From Liolophura sinensis (lineage: Eukaryota; Mollusca; Polyplacophora; Chitonida; Chitonidae): DNA of 64,000 nt. Made by a program: the position numbers and the translations under genes. Each line of letters opens with the position of its first letter. Within the stretch, counting starts at the first letter, position 1. The notes beneath the pieces are model-generated. The model saw only the letters and a program-made list of their open reading frames with translations. It was not told the origin of the DNA and did not search any database. Shown here piece after piece: positions 53,207 to 64,000 of the stretch. Location of the stretch: contig NC_088302.1 in the NCBI RefSeq assembly GCF_032854445.1, forward strand, positions 13,015,338 through 13,079,337, written 5' to 3'.

Positions 53207-53674
53207 GGCCTCGGACCCCCATTAATTTTCCATAAGCGACAATGTTAACGTCCAGCGCTGTAGCTCGGTCCCAAACATTCCGTGGCCAATAAGCTTTGGT
53301 GCATGCCTGGCCCAGCCTGTGAGAAAGAAGCCATAAAAATCTTGACATAGGTTGACCGTCAAAATCTGGACCTTTCCATGCCGGCAGCTGGGAGGCGTGC
53401 CTAGCAACGCCAAGGGGACGTCACTCGCAGCCTCATCACTACCTCGCACCTTGCGTCCTCTCACCCAGAATTTCAAACTTTCATCAATAAAGCTTATACC
53501 TCCTCAAAGTTTAGACAGTTTCCAGCATTTTAATACCAAGCATGCACCTGTGCACCAAAAATGGACGCCTGGGAGCGTAAAAAGGAGGGTAAAAAAAAGA
53601 CTTTATACCCTAAAATTCACAGAACTACAATCGTCCCTACCGAAAAACGGAAGTTGTAATGGGGGTCTGTGTCC
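53207..53674 (+). repeat. Right terminal direct repeat of the transposon
   Basis: 468 bases; differs from the left repeat mainly by a 16-base 'aaggagggtaaa' insertion near 53582. High similarity implies recent homogenisation or recent insertion. Confidence 0.9.
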
Positions 53675-53682
53675 AGACTACT

Positions 53683-53735
53683 GCTCTTGATTATCGTGTG
53701 ACGCAACGACACGTACATAATAGCGCACGTGAGCC
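53683..53735 (+). promoter_or_regulatory. Decayed SVC-like promoter (fourth array member relic)
   Basis: 'gctcttgatt' then 'ACACGTACATAATAGCGCAC' and 'GTGAGCCA' parallel 43776-43836 of copy C ('gctctcttgatt', 'ACACGTATATAAAAGCGCAC', 'GTGAGGCA') with a shorter middle. No signal-peptide exon follows. The Mutator-like transposon ends only nine bases upstream. Confidence 0.5.
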
Positions 53736-53908
53736 ATTTACCTCCCGACATCGAATTTTTCTGTAAAATCCCAAAACAACGTCCAAGACAAACCACCGAC
53801 GAAATATGGAAGTATATGAAGTATAAACCGAAGGATTTATGCAAAGGGAAACGGCCAGTGGATTTCAATAATGTTGGAAAAACGCATGAAAATCTTTTAG
53901 GCGAATGA
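53731..53908 (+). other. Short open frame of unknown origin
   Basis: Frame HVSHLPPDIEFFCKIPKQRP, 'TTDEIWKYMKYKPKDLCKGK', 'FNNVGKTHENLLGE' then TGA. The amino-acid composition is protein-like and the frame is much longer than expected in this AT-rich stretch, but I do not recognise it. It ends where the dispersed repeat begins. Confidence 0.25.
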
Positions 53909-53918
53909 ATGAAATCAG

Positions 53919-56087
53919 TATCCAAATCGTGTATGCCACGATGCAACACTCCAAAAACTTTTCTGTTCATTTTAACAGAAAGTCTGTTGGCTGGGTGATG
54001 CTAGAATGTATTCTGTGTTATATTCAACATAATATATTGTCAGTCTAATAGAATCCTTATGTTGAATTGACAGAGTATTTGTGCTCTATGCTCTATGTAA
54101 CAGAATAATCTGCTGCAAGGACAGAATACATTCCAGCATCACACAGACAACAGACTTTCTGTTAAATTTAACAGATGTTGTTTCAGAGTAGTTAATAAGT
54201 TGTCGATAACCTAAATATGTATCTCAGTTGCGCTGACTGATAGATTTATACAACTTTCACATCTATTTAATTATTTATTTGTGCGTGTAATTGTTTTTCT
54301 AATGATACAACCCTGGAATAGAAGTCAAACACGATCATCTAGGGTTTGATATACTTTAATGGTATATGTCTTATCACTCGCATCCAGCTCTTGTGTTCTC
54401 CATTTTCTGTGGTTTGAATGGCCAGGACACAGTTGTTCAAAAGTGTATTAGCAGTCAAACCAGGTATTAACTTTAGCCAGAGTTAAGTGCCATTAGTTTT
54501 ATATGAGGACAAAACTGGTATTAAGATTAAGCCTTGCTTAACCTTTAATACACTTTTAAACAACAGACCCCAGAGGAAGTTTCTTCTTTATATTAGGCGT
54601 GACTCTATTTGCATTTGGTGACGCTGTTGGGGCAATCTGTCATGACGGGTTCAAGAATCCCTTTTTATAAAAAAAGTTTTACAAAATTTATAGTGACCGA
54701 TTAATTGCTCTTTAAAGAAGCTAAAACGGATATTTTGGAAAAAATCCATTTTAGCCTATCAAATTTTCTCTATCTACAAAGAATAGCTCAACCATGCTGG
54801 CCATCTTTCCGTCACTAACGTGCGGGTGGTCTTCCCACCATAATGCTGAGGCGAAAAATGCGGTGTCCATGCGTCGAAACAGACATTCATATACCAACCG
54901 TCGACCAGTAAGAATGTTCCTGGTGAATAATCGCAAGGCCACTTCCCAAATACGATGTATCACACAAACCACCGAAGAACTAAGAAAGTACATAAAGTAT
55001 ACGAAAATATGAAATAAATTTTTTGGATATGAAATCTCTCAAATGAAATAAACACCTCCCAAACGAAACAACCACCTGCCAAACCGAACAAGCATCTCCC
55101 AAGTCAAACAAGCATTTCCCAAAATGAACAAACATCTCATAAAGCAAACAAACACCTCTTGAACGGAACAAGCATCTTCCAGATCAAGCGAGCATCTTCC
55201 ATATCGAATAGACATCTCCTAAACCAAGTAAGCATATGTCAAACCAAAGAAAAACCCGCCGTATAAGCATCTGCCAAACGGAGTAAGCATGTCCCAGACA
55301 AAGCTAAGTGAAAGAAGCATCTTTCGCCAACAAACAGAGTTCGCTCTTTGGCACCTAAATCAGGGGAGGTAACAAACAGGACTGGGTAGATGAGTTCAGT
55401 AATCAAACATTGCTAACCCGCTCGGTCTTGTGAGACAATCTATAACGAAATGTCTTTAATTATACATACGACACTGTATTTAATGTGCCTAAAAGTAGCT
55501 CACCATGTGATTAAATTCAGGTGTTTGCATGTCCCTACCATTTTAATTTCAATAGACGTATTTTACTGGGATGGGGAACAGGTTATGGTTCGGGTCTTTC
55601 TACATTTAATTTGTGATTACTGTACACAGAAGTTCATGTATATTGATGCTATTTTGTATTACTTCATTCATTATTGTTAGCCTTGGACTGCTCCTTTCGA
55701 TATGACAACAATTAAACTTTACTTGGTTGTTGATGATATGTAGATGACTCTTGGATGTATAAGTCACTATATCTGCAGAAACATGCTATATTAAAACGGA
55801 AAAGATCACTGGAAGACCACAGAAGTATCTGGGTCTATTTTAAAAAACATTTGAAGTTCTGTATCCCAATACTGTATTTCTTTACAAAAGAACATCAGAT
55901 ACGCTGTAACACTATAAATATTTCGCCGCGATGCAATGTTGTGTGGTCCAGGTCATTACATAACTTCTTTTCGACCAACAAAGTAGCATACTCATTGCAA
56001 AATATAGAGGTTTTAAGAACCTTTGGTATTATAGGGAAATTCTGTCGATTTATTGGTTCAGTGAGGCGAGAGAAAAAAAAGACAGTT
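53919..56087. repeat. Dispersed 2.2-kb repeat family, copy 2 (uninterrupted)
   Basis: Collinear with 33147-35397 plus 40505-40640. Contains both hairpins (53974-54163; about 54432-54564) and minisatellite array 3 (55035-55320). No protein-coding content; frames such as 55755-56159 are chance. Confidence 0.85.
55035..55320 (-). repeat. About 20-bp minisatellite, array 3
   Basis: Units of 'catctcccaaacgaaacaac' type, same orientation as array 1, with different unit order and number. Confidence 0.85.
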
Positions 56088-56519
56088 TGTTACTTCAGAT
56101 CTAGTTGTAGTCCCTGGTTGGCCGTGGAACTAGCCTTTGTGCTCTCAGCTTTTGTTTAGTGGTCACCCAGTCTGAGCGTGGTGTGACATTACGTTCTGTA
56201 GCTCTTAGCGGCAGGACGTATTCACTAGCCTCTCTGTAAATAGCCTGTACATAGTTTAGTGCGTTTCCACTTTGTAATACCGTTTCTATTTTGCACTCAG
56301 CATCCACACTGTTCAAAACGCATAGTTGTGGTCCTCTCTTTAGGGCAGTAGTTCTCGCCCTGGCCCACAATGTTATGGACAGGGCGAGTAAATAGACCCT
56401 TAAGCCTTAAGCTTGTAATACAGGGTGGTGTACAACCAGTTGATGTATATAAACGGCTAAAGGAGTTAATGGGGAGTGGACCTAATGTCTTAAGGGACTA
56501 ATCAATGTCTCTAGAGATG

Positions 56520-57873
56520 TCTGGAATGTTACAGTGGCTACGCAAACTGTGAAGGAACAGCTGTTGGCTTGCGGCTTCACATTCAGAGGAGTAGATTGTC
56601 CAATATATGATGTGGAGAAGCAAAGGCTCCTGGTTAGATCTCGATGTCCGATCGAGGTGCCCGATGACACTATTCGAGGTTTGATGTCACGTCAGCCGGG
56701 AACATTACCTTTTTGATAGGTCACTTGAGAATGTTATGCGCCATGTTTACATGAGTGGTGTGACCGAGATCATTCCACAATCAATTCAGGTTGGGAATTT
56801 TAGAATTCCTTTGTGGTACAGAGGTCAGGTCCGTGCCTGTCACATCTGTGATAGCACAAAACATTTCAAGACCGACTGTCCTTTAAAGGATAAATGCCTC
56901 AAGTGTAAACAGGCAGGCCACTTTCAAAAGGACTGCCCGTTGAGCGATGAAAATGACAATGGCGATAATGACGATAAAGATTGCAATGATAATGATGATG
57001 CTGATGATAAAGATAGTAATGATTATGAAGTTGAAGGTGACAATAAAGATGAGAATGAAGGTCGAGGAGATGATGATGGTAATTACAGTGAGGGACATGG
57101 GGATGATATGGAAATTGGGGTTTCTGGCGAGTCTGTTCCTTCCAGTCAACAAAATAAGGGGACTTTGGATAACTCTGCTGCTGACAACAAGGAAGCTGGA
57201 GATTGGCAAGTTGTCACCAACTCCATGTCCTCCAGCAAAAAGATTCGAAATAAGCGTATTGATGCTACAAATAAGGTCAGGAAGTTAAGCCAATCGCCAG
57301 TAGTAGGTGAGCCCCAGAGCCTTTGCGAGGCAGCTCAGACGTCAAATAGCTCGGAGTGGGTTGTCAGCATGAGTCAAATCTCGAATACCTCCTCTCTCCC
57401 TAGAAATCGTCAGAAATTTCGAATACTACGCCATCCTGCATTAAGGAGACGCAATCCAGTGGCGTTACGCCCTCCAAAGGTGCACTTGGTAAGAGCCCGC
57501 CCTTATGGGGTAGCACGCTCAGCCCTGACCCGTCTACAATGTCACAGTTAGACACTAGAGATATAGCAGATTGTCTTGATTCTCAGGGAAGCTCTCAGCA
57601 ATCTGATATGTCTAGGGCTGGTGGAGAATCCAATATGGAGGAATCTCTTTCGGAAATGGATGCACCCGAAGACTTGCCTGCCTATACCAATGGCAAGGGT
57701 GAGGTCTTGGTACCTGACTCAACATCCCTGGGGTCGTATTATCGTACATTGCAACGCGATTCTAAAGTTGACAAGGTTAAAAAGCAGAGGAAGTTGATAA
57801 CGTTGTGACAGGAGGATTTTGCTGAGCGTAGGGCAGCCATGTATAAAAAGTCCAGAAAAAAGAAAAAGAAGAA
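56520..57873 (+). pseudogene. LINE copy 2 ORF1 (CCHC), broken
   Basis: 56534-56716 carries 'GFTFRGVDCPIYDVEKQRLL' then breaks; 56736-57551 carries the basic stretch and both knuckles (CHICDSTKHFKTDC, CLKCKQAGHFQKDC) and a longer intact acidic region than copy 1. A further shift near 57405 precedes the C-terminal 'SQQSDMSRAGGESNMEE' and a TGA at 57806-57808. Confidence 0.75.
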
Positions 57874-57886
57874 ATAAATATTAATA

Positions 57887-60800
57887 ATGGCTACTACAAA
57901 GATCTTACAGTGGAACTGTAGAGGAATGAGGTGTAACCTCGCAAAGCTCCAGATGTTAGCTCAAGACCTCAATCCTATAGCTTTTAGCTTGCAGGAAACT
58001 CTAATGACTGATTCTAGTTATCAGTGTCGAGGTTATGTATCTCATCACGCTGTTGCCATGTCTACGAATGGAAAGGCATCAGGCGGTTCTTCTCTTTTGA
58101 TCAGGCAGGGTGTAATACACAACAGACTGGCACTGAACACCGACTTGCAGGCGGTGGCGGTGCGTATCACACTGGGTATAGTATTAACAATCTGTTCTAT
58201 TTATATACCACCTTCATCTATTCACCAACAAGAGCTGCAAAATTTATATGATCAATTACCTAAACCGAGTCTTCTTTTGGATGACTTTAATACCCACAGT
58301 GTTCTCTGGAGTTACTCTGAACGTAACCAGATGGGCTCCGTATTGGAGGATTTTATATCTAATAACTCTCTATGCGTCTTAAATTTTTTTTTTTTTTTTT
58401 TTTTTTTTTTGATTGGTGCTTTACGCCGTACTCAAGAATATTTCACTTATACGACGGGGGCCAGCATTATGGTGGGTGGAAACCGGGCAGAGCCCGGCGG
58501 AAACCCACGACCATCCGCAGGTTGCTGGCAGACCTTCCCACGTACGGCCGGAGAGGAAGCCAGCATAAGCTGGTCTTGAACTCACAGCGACCGCATTGGT
58601 GAGAGGCTTCTGGGTCACTGCGCTGTGCTAGCGCGCTAACCGACTGAGCCACGGAGGCCCTGCGTCTTAAATGATGGCACACATACTTGCCTTCATCCTA
58701 CAAAGGGCACTTATTCGGTCCTTGATTTGGCTCTGACTGATGCAGGGCTAAGGTCTGAATTCAGCTGGAGCGTACATGATGATCTGTGCGGAAGCGACCA
58801 CTTCCCCACCATACTTACCCTTGAGGAGCCGGTATCTTTTCACGCTTTAATTATGACAAAGCAGACTGGCCCCGCTTTGCTGTTCTGGGTGGTGAGACAC
58901 TTACTAATGACCTTTTTCTTGATGCAGTTGATCCTATCCAGTTATTCTCGGATCAGCTAATCGATATAGCCTCCAAATGTATCCCGAAATCATGTGCGGT
59001 TCCCCGTATTCAGAAACCGTGGTTCACAGAGGACTGTAAACGAGCTCGGAGTTTCAGGAAACGTGCTGAGCGCGTATGCCGTTGTAGACCATCTCCCGGT
59101 AATTTGGACGATGTTAGGCGTACTCGAGCTAAAGCCCATAGGACTATCAAACAGTCCAAACGTGACTCTTGGAAACGTTATGTTTCTAAGATTAATCATC
59201 GTACTCCTATGTCAAAAGTCTGGAATATGATCCAACACATCAAAGGCAAGGGATCCAATGTCACTGTCAATCACCTTAAAGACGGGAATAATTCTTTGAC
59301 AGAAAAATTTGACATAGCCAATAGGATGGGCGCTTCTTTTGCGCACCATTCGTCTTCAGATAATTATTTGCCTCAGTTCCAGCGTAACAAGGAACGGAAC
59401 GAGGCAAGTCCTCTTCATTTTACATCCTCAAGTGAAGAATCCTTCAATGCTACGTTTTCCATACATGAACTATCCGCATCCCTGAGCAAGGCCGATGACT
59501 CAACTCCAGGGCTAGATGATATCCACTATCAGCTTTTATGACACCTTCCAGAATCTTCCTTGAGGGTGCTTCTTGGAATTTTTAATGCCATTTGGATTTC
59601 CGGGAATTTTCCTGCCTCATGGCAAAACGCTATTATTGTCCCCATTCCAAAGCCCGGAAAGGATTCTACCGATCCAAATAACTATCGTCCTATTTCCTTA
59701 ACCAGTTGTGTATGCAAGACTATGGAGAGGATGATTAACGATCGCTTAGTCTGGTGTTTGGAGACTAACGTGTTGATAAGCGACATTTAATGTGGATTTC
59801 GAAAGAATCGCAGCGCTGTTGATCACCTTGTTCGTCTAGAATCCTTTATTAAGAACGGTATCGTTAATCGTGACCATGTCGTATCTGTCTTTTTTGATCT
59901 GGATAAGGCATATGACCTTACTTGGAAATATGGCATTATAAAAAATATGCATGGATTTGGACTTAGAGGTCGGCTTCCTGACTTTATTCGTAAATTCTTA
60001 GACCATCGACACTTCCAAGTTCGGGTTGGCGCTACCCTATCTGACTACTTTGAACAAGATCAGGGGGTTCCTCAAGGCAGCATTTTACCAGTTACTCTCT
60101 TTAGCATTAAGATTAATAGCCTTGCCAGAGTTTTATCTCCTAGTATGAATGCGTCGCTTTTTGTGGACGATCTTGGTATCTCTTGTCGAGGCAAAGGTAT
60201 GCACTCTATTGAGAGACAGCTCCAGCTTTGCCTTAACAAAATCCATGCCTGGGCACTGGAGAACGGATTTAAGTTCTCCAAGTCGAAGACTTACTGTGTA
60301 CACTTTTGTCGGAAGTACTTCCCCAAGGCATGAAGACCCCAAGGTATTTTTACATGGGTCCCCCATCAAGGTAAAATTCCTCGGGGTGATCTTCGATAAG
60401 CACCTTACATTTAAATCTCACATAAATTATCTTAGAGCCAGATGCCTAAAGGCGTTTGATATTTTGAAGGTTGTCTCTAGTGCTCGATGGGGAGGGGATC
60501 ATGAAACCCTACTTCAGCTCTATCGAGCACTGATTCGTTCTAAGCTAGACTATGCCTGCAGTGTTTATGGAGGTGCATCACGCTCCCAATTGAAGAAACT
60601 CAATACTGTACAACACCAGGCCCTACGGTTGTGCTTGGGTGCTTTCCGAACCTCTCCTGTGGAGAGTGTGTATGTTGAGGCAAACGAGCCTCCCCTGGAG
60701 CTTCGAAGAACTAAACTATCCTTACAGTATATCACCAAGCTTAGAGCCAATACATCCAACCCAGCCTTTGATTGTGTCTTCCATCCGGAATTTGGAAACT

Positions 60801-61798
60801 TATATCCTCAGAAACCATCCATTGTTCCTCCACTGGGTGTCCGCATCCAGGGACATGTGCAAGCAGCTGGACTTGGGCTGGATACTATCACCCCCATACG
60901 CATCCAGGAAGATCCACCGTGGTTATGTCCTGAGCCTCGGGTTGATACCTCGCTCTCCTCCCGGAAGAAATCTTCCACCAACCCTCTAGTATACCAACAG
61001 GAGTTTAGTAATATGTGTTCAAAGTATCCATTTTATCACCGTATATTCACTGACGGTTCCAAGGATGATGATGGCGTGACTTCTGCCACTGTCCTTGGGC
61101 CCAGAACCATTTCAACTCGGTTTCCAAATTCCTGTTCTGTATTTACTGCGGAAGCCAAGGCAATTTTGTACGCACTTCGGACCATCCCATAGCTTGGAGG
61201 TAGCAGATTTCTCATCTGCTCTGACTCCTTTTCCTGCCTCCAGGCAATTCGGGCTAGTTCACCTGTACATCCAGACATTCTGTCTTTCAGGGAGATGTTT
61301 AAACGACTTGTGGGTAACGAAATGTGGGTATCCCAGGGAATACTGCTGCAGATGAAGCCGCGAAGGCGGCTCTGCATTCCGTTACTACCCAAACTGACGT
61401 TCCATATTCGGACTTGCGTTCACTTATTTGCTCCTATATCAAGCGCTTGTTTCAGGCTCAATGGGATGACCAGACAACCAACAAACTGCATGATATTTAT
61501 CAGTTTGTTGGTCCAGCACCTTCCCTTTCACGGCATTGTCTCCGCTCTTGCATTTTGAGGAGGTGTCGTATCGGTCACACACGTGCTACGCATGGGTATT
61601 TGTTGAAAGGATAAGACGCTCCTAATTTCTTTGCTTGTGATCAACGGTTCACAGTGAAGCACATATTGCTTGAGTGTGGCGACTTTGCTCCTGTACGAGA
61701 TTCCTGTACTGAGCTCTCTTGCAGAACTTTTCAATTCTGTAGAAGGGGATACTTTTTTTTATTTTCTCTCTACCATTGGTATGGCAGGAAAGCTGTGA
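57887..61798 (+). pseudogene. LINE copy 2 ORF2 (endonuclease-RT-RNase H), broken and SINE-interrupted
   Basis: Endonuclease start MATTKILQWNCRGMRCNL; the domain is cut by the SINE after 'NNSLCVLN'. The RT palm includes 'GVPQGSILP' and FVDDLG (60160-60180). RNase H starts with FTDGSK at about 61050; a stop at 61191-61193 and a deletion near 61310 remove its WVPGH part. Differences from copy 1 are scattered, consistent with independent decay. Confidence 0.85.
58385..58660 (-). repeat. Complete tRNA-derived SINE inserted in LINE copy 2
   Basis: Flanked by a 12-base duplication TGCGTCTTAAAT (58373-58384 and 58661-58672). Read on the minus strand it starts GGCCTCCGTGGCTCAGTCGG (tRNA-like with A box), has a B-box-like 'GAGTTCAAGACC', a central conserved part, a 'cggcgtaaagcaccaatc' tail and about 25 A. 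It is the best reference copy for the fragments elsewhere in the window. This is a retroposon, not a tRNA gene. Confidence 0.9.
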
Positions 61799-61969
61799 TT
61801 TTAAACTACCGTCTGTGTTTGTTTTATGACTTCTGATGTCCTTTTTGACTAACCAGTAAATGAATTATCCGTAGTAGATCGACTACTTGACGTTTTATTG
61901 TCACGATAAAACTGAAATATTGTTGCAAGCGACGTTAAAACTTTCACTCACTCACTCTCAGATCTAGTT

Positions 61970-64000
61970 AGATACAAATCCATGTTGGCAGTGACAATTC
62001 AGAGGCTGTATTTCACTGGTGACGTGTCCCCAGTGCCGTCTATGGACATTACTGTCTATGCTGTGTCTATTCTTTTATATTCTAGAGCAGCATTTCAACC
62101 ATACAACTAAAGAGGAAGTGATTTATGGAGGGGCTGGGGAGAAGAGGTTTCTGCAGATCTACATGTCAGTATTGCTGTCGATAGATAAGCTTAAATGAGA
62201 CTGATTTTGCATGTATTGTTTCAGGCATAACTATACCTTCAACGGCAGCGCAAGACATAGCTATTTAGAAAAACGCGTTGCTGTTGAACGGTAGGCCCTT
62301 TTGCCCTGTAACGATGAGCGAAGAATCCATGTCTGATTCTAGTCACCCGCCCAGTTTCGTTAGCTTTCACCGTGCAGTTCACCAGTAGGTGAGCTAAAGT
62401 ACTTTGGGCCTACGTAGCTACACGTGTATAGCCCTATCCGGTGACAACAAATAACAGAATAAGCATATCTACTCCGTAAATAATGCAAGCCGTCGCCAAC
62501 GCCTCCCCCAACACCGCCCATTCTCCATCTCTGATATAGTCAATTTTGGGCAATAATGGCTAATAGGTGTCAGTATTTTATCGGGTCACGTCATAGACCG
62601 ATCGATGCATATTTGGTCAAAATGTCGATCAATAGCCTTCCAGGTGTATATAGATAGCGGTGGAAAATATATTGTTTCTTTGTCGATATATTGTCAGCTC
62701 AATCGATAATAAACGATATCTGGGCAGTTAAAATGTTGATTTTAATTTTTGTCGATATCGATGTGTATTCGACGAAAGGAGCATTTGGAATGGCAATAGA
62801 ACAAATTTGTCATTACCACTAATATTACACCTGATTAATAGTGTCGTTAATACTTCGACAGCTGGAAACATATGTTATAAATCGATCAACAATAGTACTG
62901 AGGTTCAAACACTTGCAAAACAATATAAGTAAAAAGCCTCAGCGTATACGTGTAAATATGTTTTGGATATTATTGCCAGTTGTAAGATTGGAAGTTATGA
63001 TAAATTCTACGTTTTCCTTAGAATGGAAATTGTAAGAAAATACTGGAAAACTTATATATTTATTACTGTTTGCATATATATGATCTTTTCTTTAGGTACA
63101 AAAAATTCACTCTGTTGAATATGATCACCACAACGTTATTAACTATAGTTACTGTAGTTAGTTATTAATAATACCGGTTTTCCAGCAGGCCAGTCTTATA
63201 TTTTTGATTACTTTCAGTTCGAAAGTAATCTTATTTTTGCACGAAATCTTTGTACTTTTTACCTTTGTTTCAAATATGCAAGTAGGAATAAATAGTTTCC
63301 TTAAACCACAAGATGCTCTTTAACAGAAACCTTGCATCAAAATGCTGGAAAAAAAGCCCTGGAATCCAAGACATCTTTCGATTTCAATTTCTTTTAAGAG
63401 TTTCCTTCACGGTCAATAAAGTGAAAGGTATCTAGATCTTTGGGCTGTATCATGAAGGCGAAATCGATCACGAGGTACATAGTTTGAATTATTGAACAGC
63501 CGGGAGATGCTAAACTTGACAAATTGTCGCTTTAGCCCTCGTATAAACCAAACGTCCAAACGCCTTCAATTTACTGGATCCATGAAACTGAATCCCTAAA
63601 AAAGGGCCACATCGCATCTGATTTGGGTGAAAGAGGCCATTTGACAATTGTACAGAAAGAAAATAAAAGAAGATCGCCCCCCTTTATCTCAAGTGTCAGC
63701 TGCTTTTTACACGGTAAGAAAGGCTCACAGTTTGAAGTCAGATCCAGAAGCAATCTGAAAAGCACAGCTACCGGAAATGACATCATTCACGTTCCTGAGA
63801 GACTGTCTCTGCACAGATGTGATCGGAATGAATAATAATATATCCTTGTTATGTTCCGTAAAAGGAATACTCAGTCGCCACTGTCAGTCAGTGGTAGACT
63901 TCTATTGGATTTGTGCCAAAAAACATGGCTTAGAATTGGAAACAGCCGATGTAGGGGAGGACAAATGGGCAGTGCAAAATGTGCACTACCGAATGTAGTT
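61970..64000. other. Right-end region without recognisable gene
   Basis: Two kilobases of AT-rich sequence. Frames at 63623-63835 and 63777-63998 have no recognisable domain, though a GTAAGA donor-like site follows the first at 63714. No repeats shared with the rest of the window were seen. Confidence 0.4.

Larger units (their letters stand above)
49082..53674. mobile_element. 4.6-kb Mutator-like DNA transposon with His-Me nuclease gene and terminal direct repeats
   Basis: The element begins GGCCTCGGACCCCCATTA and ends in the near-inverted TAATGGGGGTCTGTGTCC. It is flanked by AGAC on both sides (49078-49081 and 53675-53678). Each end is a direct repeat of about 450-468 bases. Inside are a plus-strand DDE transposase (50511-52437) and a minus-strand His-Me finger endonuclease (52560-52954), convergent and each reading inward. 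The combination of a Mutator-like transposase, a homing-type nuclease domain and long direct terminal repeats is unusual. Family naming is by motif only. Confidence 0.7.
56107..61957 (+). mobile_element. I/Nimb-like non-LTR retrotransposon, copy 2
   Basis: Flanked by 12-base duplications TCAGATCTAGTT (56095-56106 and 61958-61969). Collinear and very similar to 11372-16892, with the same TTTCACTCACTCACT end. Length 5.85 kb including a SINE at 58385-58660. Frames are broken, but differently from copy 1. Confidence 0.9.

Noticed and set aside
58560..58660. tRNA gene on the minus strand
   Set aside because: The A- and B-box-like parts belong to the SINE head, with no cloverleaf-consistent acceptor stem that I can see, a poly-A tail and target duplications.
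63623..63998. Possible exons at the right edge
   Set aside because: A donor-like site and two short frames are present, but there is no homology, start context or second splice site to support a gene.

Overview
This is eukaryotic DNA with spliced small genes, long introns and dense, mostly dead mobile elements. The SINE family (tRNA-like head, 3' end with a 'cggcgtaaaacaccaatc'-type tail), the Ty3/gypsy, I/Nimb-like LINE, Penelope and Polinton remnants, and the secreted cysteine-rich family together suggest a marine mollusc, most likely a bivalve. That taxonomic call is inference.

The host content is a tandem, plus-strand array of three-exon genes for small secreted 8-cysteine proteins. The cysteine spacing resembles a single von Willebrand factor type C (SVC/SVWC, Vago-like) domain. 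Copy A shows only its last exon (454-676). Copy B is complete: exons 3005-3095, 24636-24753 and 25687-25930 encode 150 aa. Copy C is complete: exons 43904-44006, 47157-47274 and 48607-48820 encode 144 aa. Both use the same intron phases (1 then 2). A decayed last exon lies at 2823-2900, immediately upstream of copy B's promoter, and a decayed promoter lies at about 53683-53735.

Intron 1 of copy B is inflated to 21.5 kb by nested insertions. A Ty3/gypsy element (about 5970-24545) was split by a Polinton/Maverick (7844-22176, perfect 6-bp target duplication GGCAGA, about 100-bp terminal inverted repeats). The Polinton was in turn hit by an I/Nimb-like LINE (11372-16892, 16-bp target duplication with one mismatch). 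The Polinton retains a packaging ATPase (broken), penton, pVI-like protein and major capsid protein (broken), plus two PC4-like proteins, one of them apparently membrane-anchored. Only a chromodomain stub of an integrase is visible and no DNA polymerase B was found. Minus-strand duplicated exons sit in its right third.

From 25.9 to 43.5 kb lie decayed gypsy, LINE, Tc1, RecQ-like and Penelope fragments, a palindromic satellite (26.85-27.47 kb), and a repeat family (33147-35397 plus 40505-40640) split by a 5.1-kb insertion. An uninterrupted second copy of that family lies at 53919-56087. At 49082-53674 is a 4.6-kb DNA transposon with a Mutator-like DDE transposase and a convergent His-Me finger (homing-endonuclease-like) nuclease, bounded by about 450-bp terminal direct repeats. 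A second, very similar LINE copy (56107-61957) carries a tRNA-derived SINE in its endonuclease region. The last 2 kb hold nothing I can identify.
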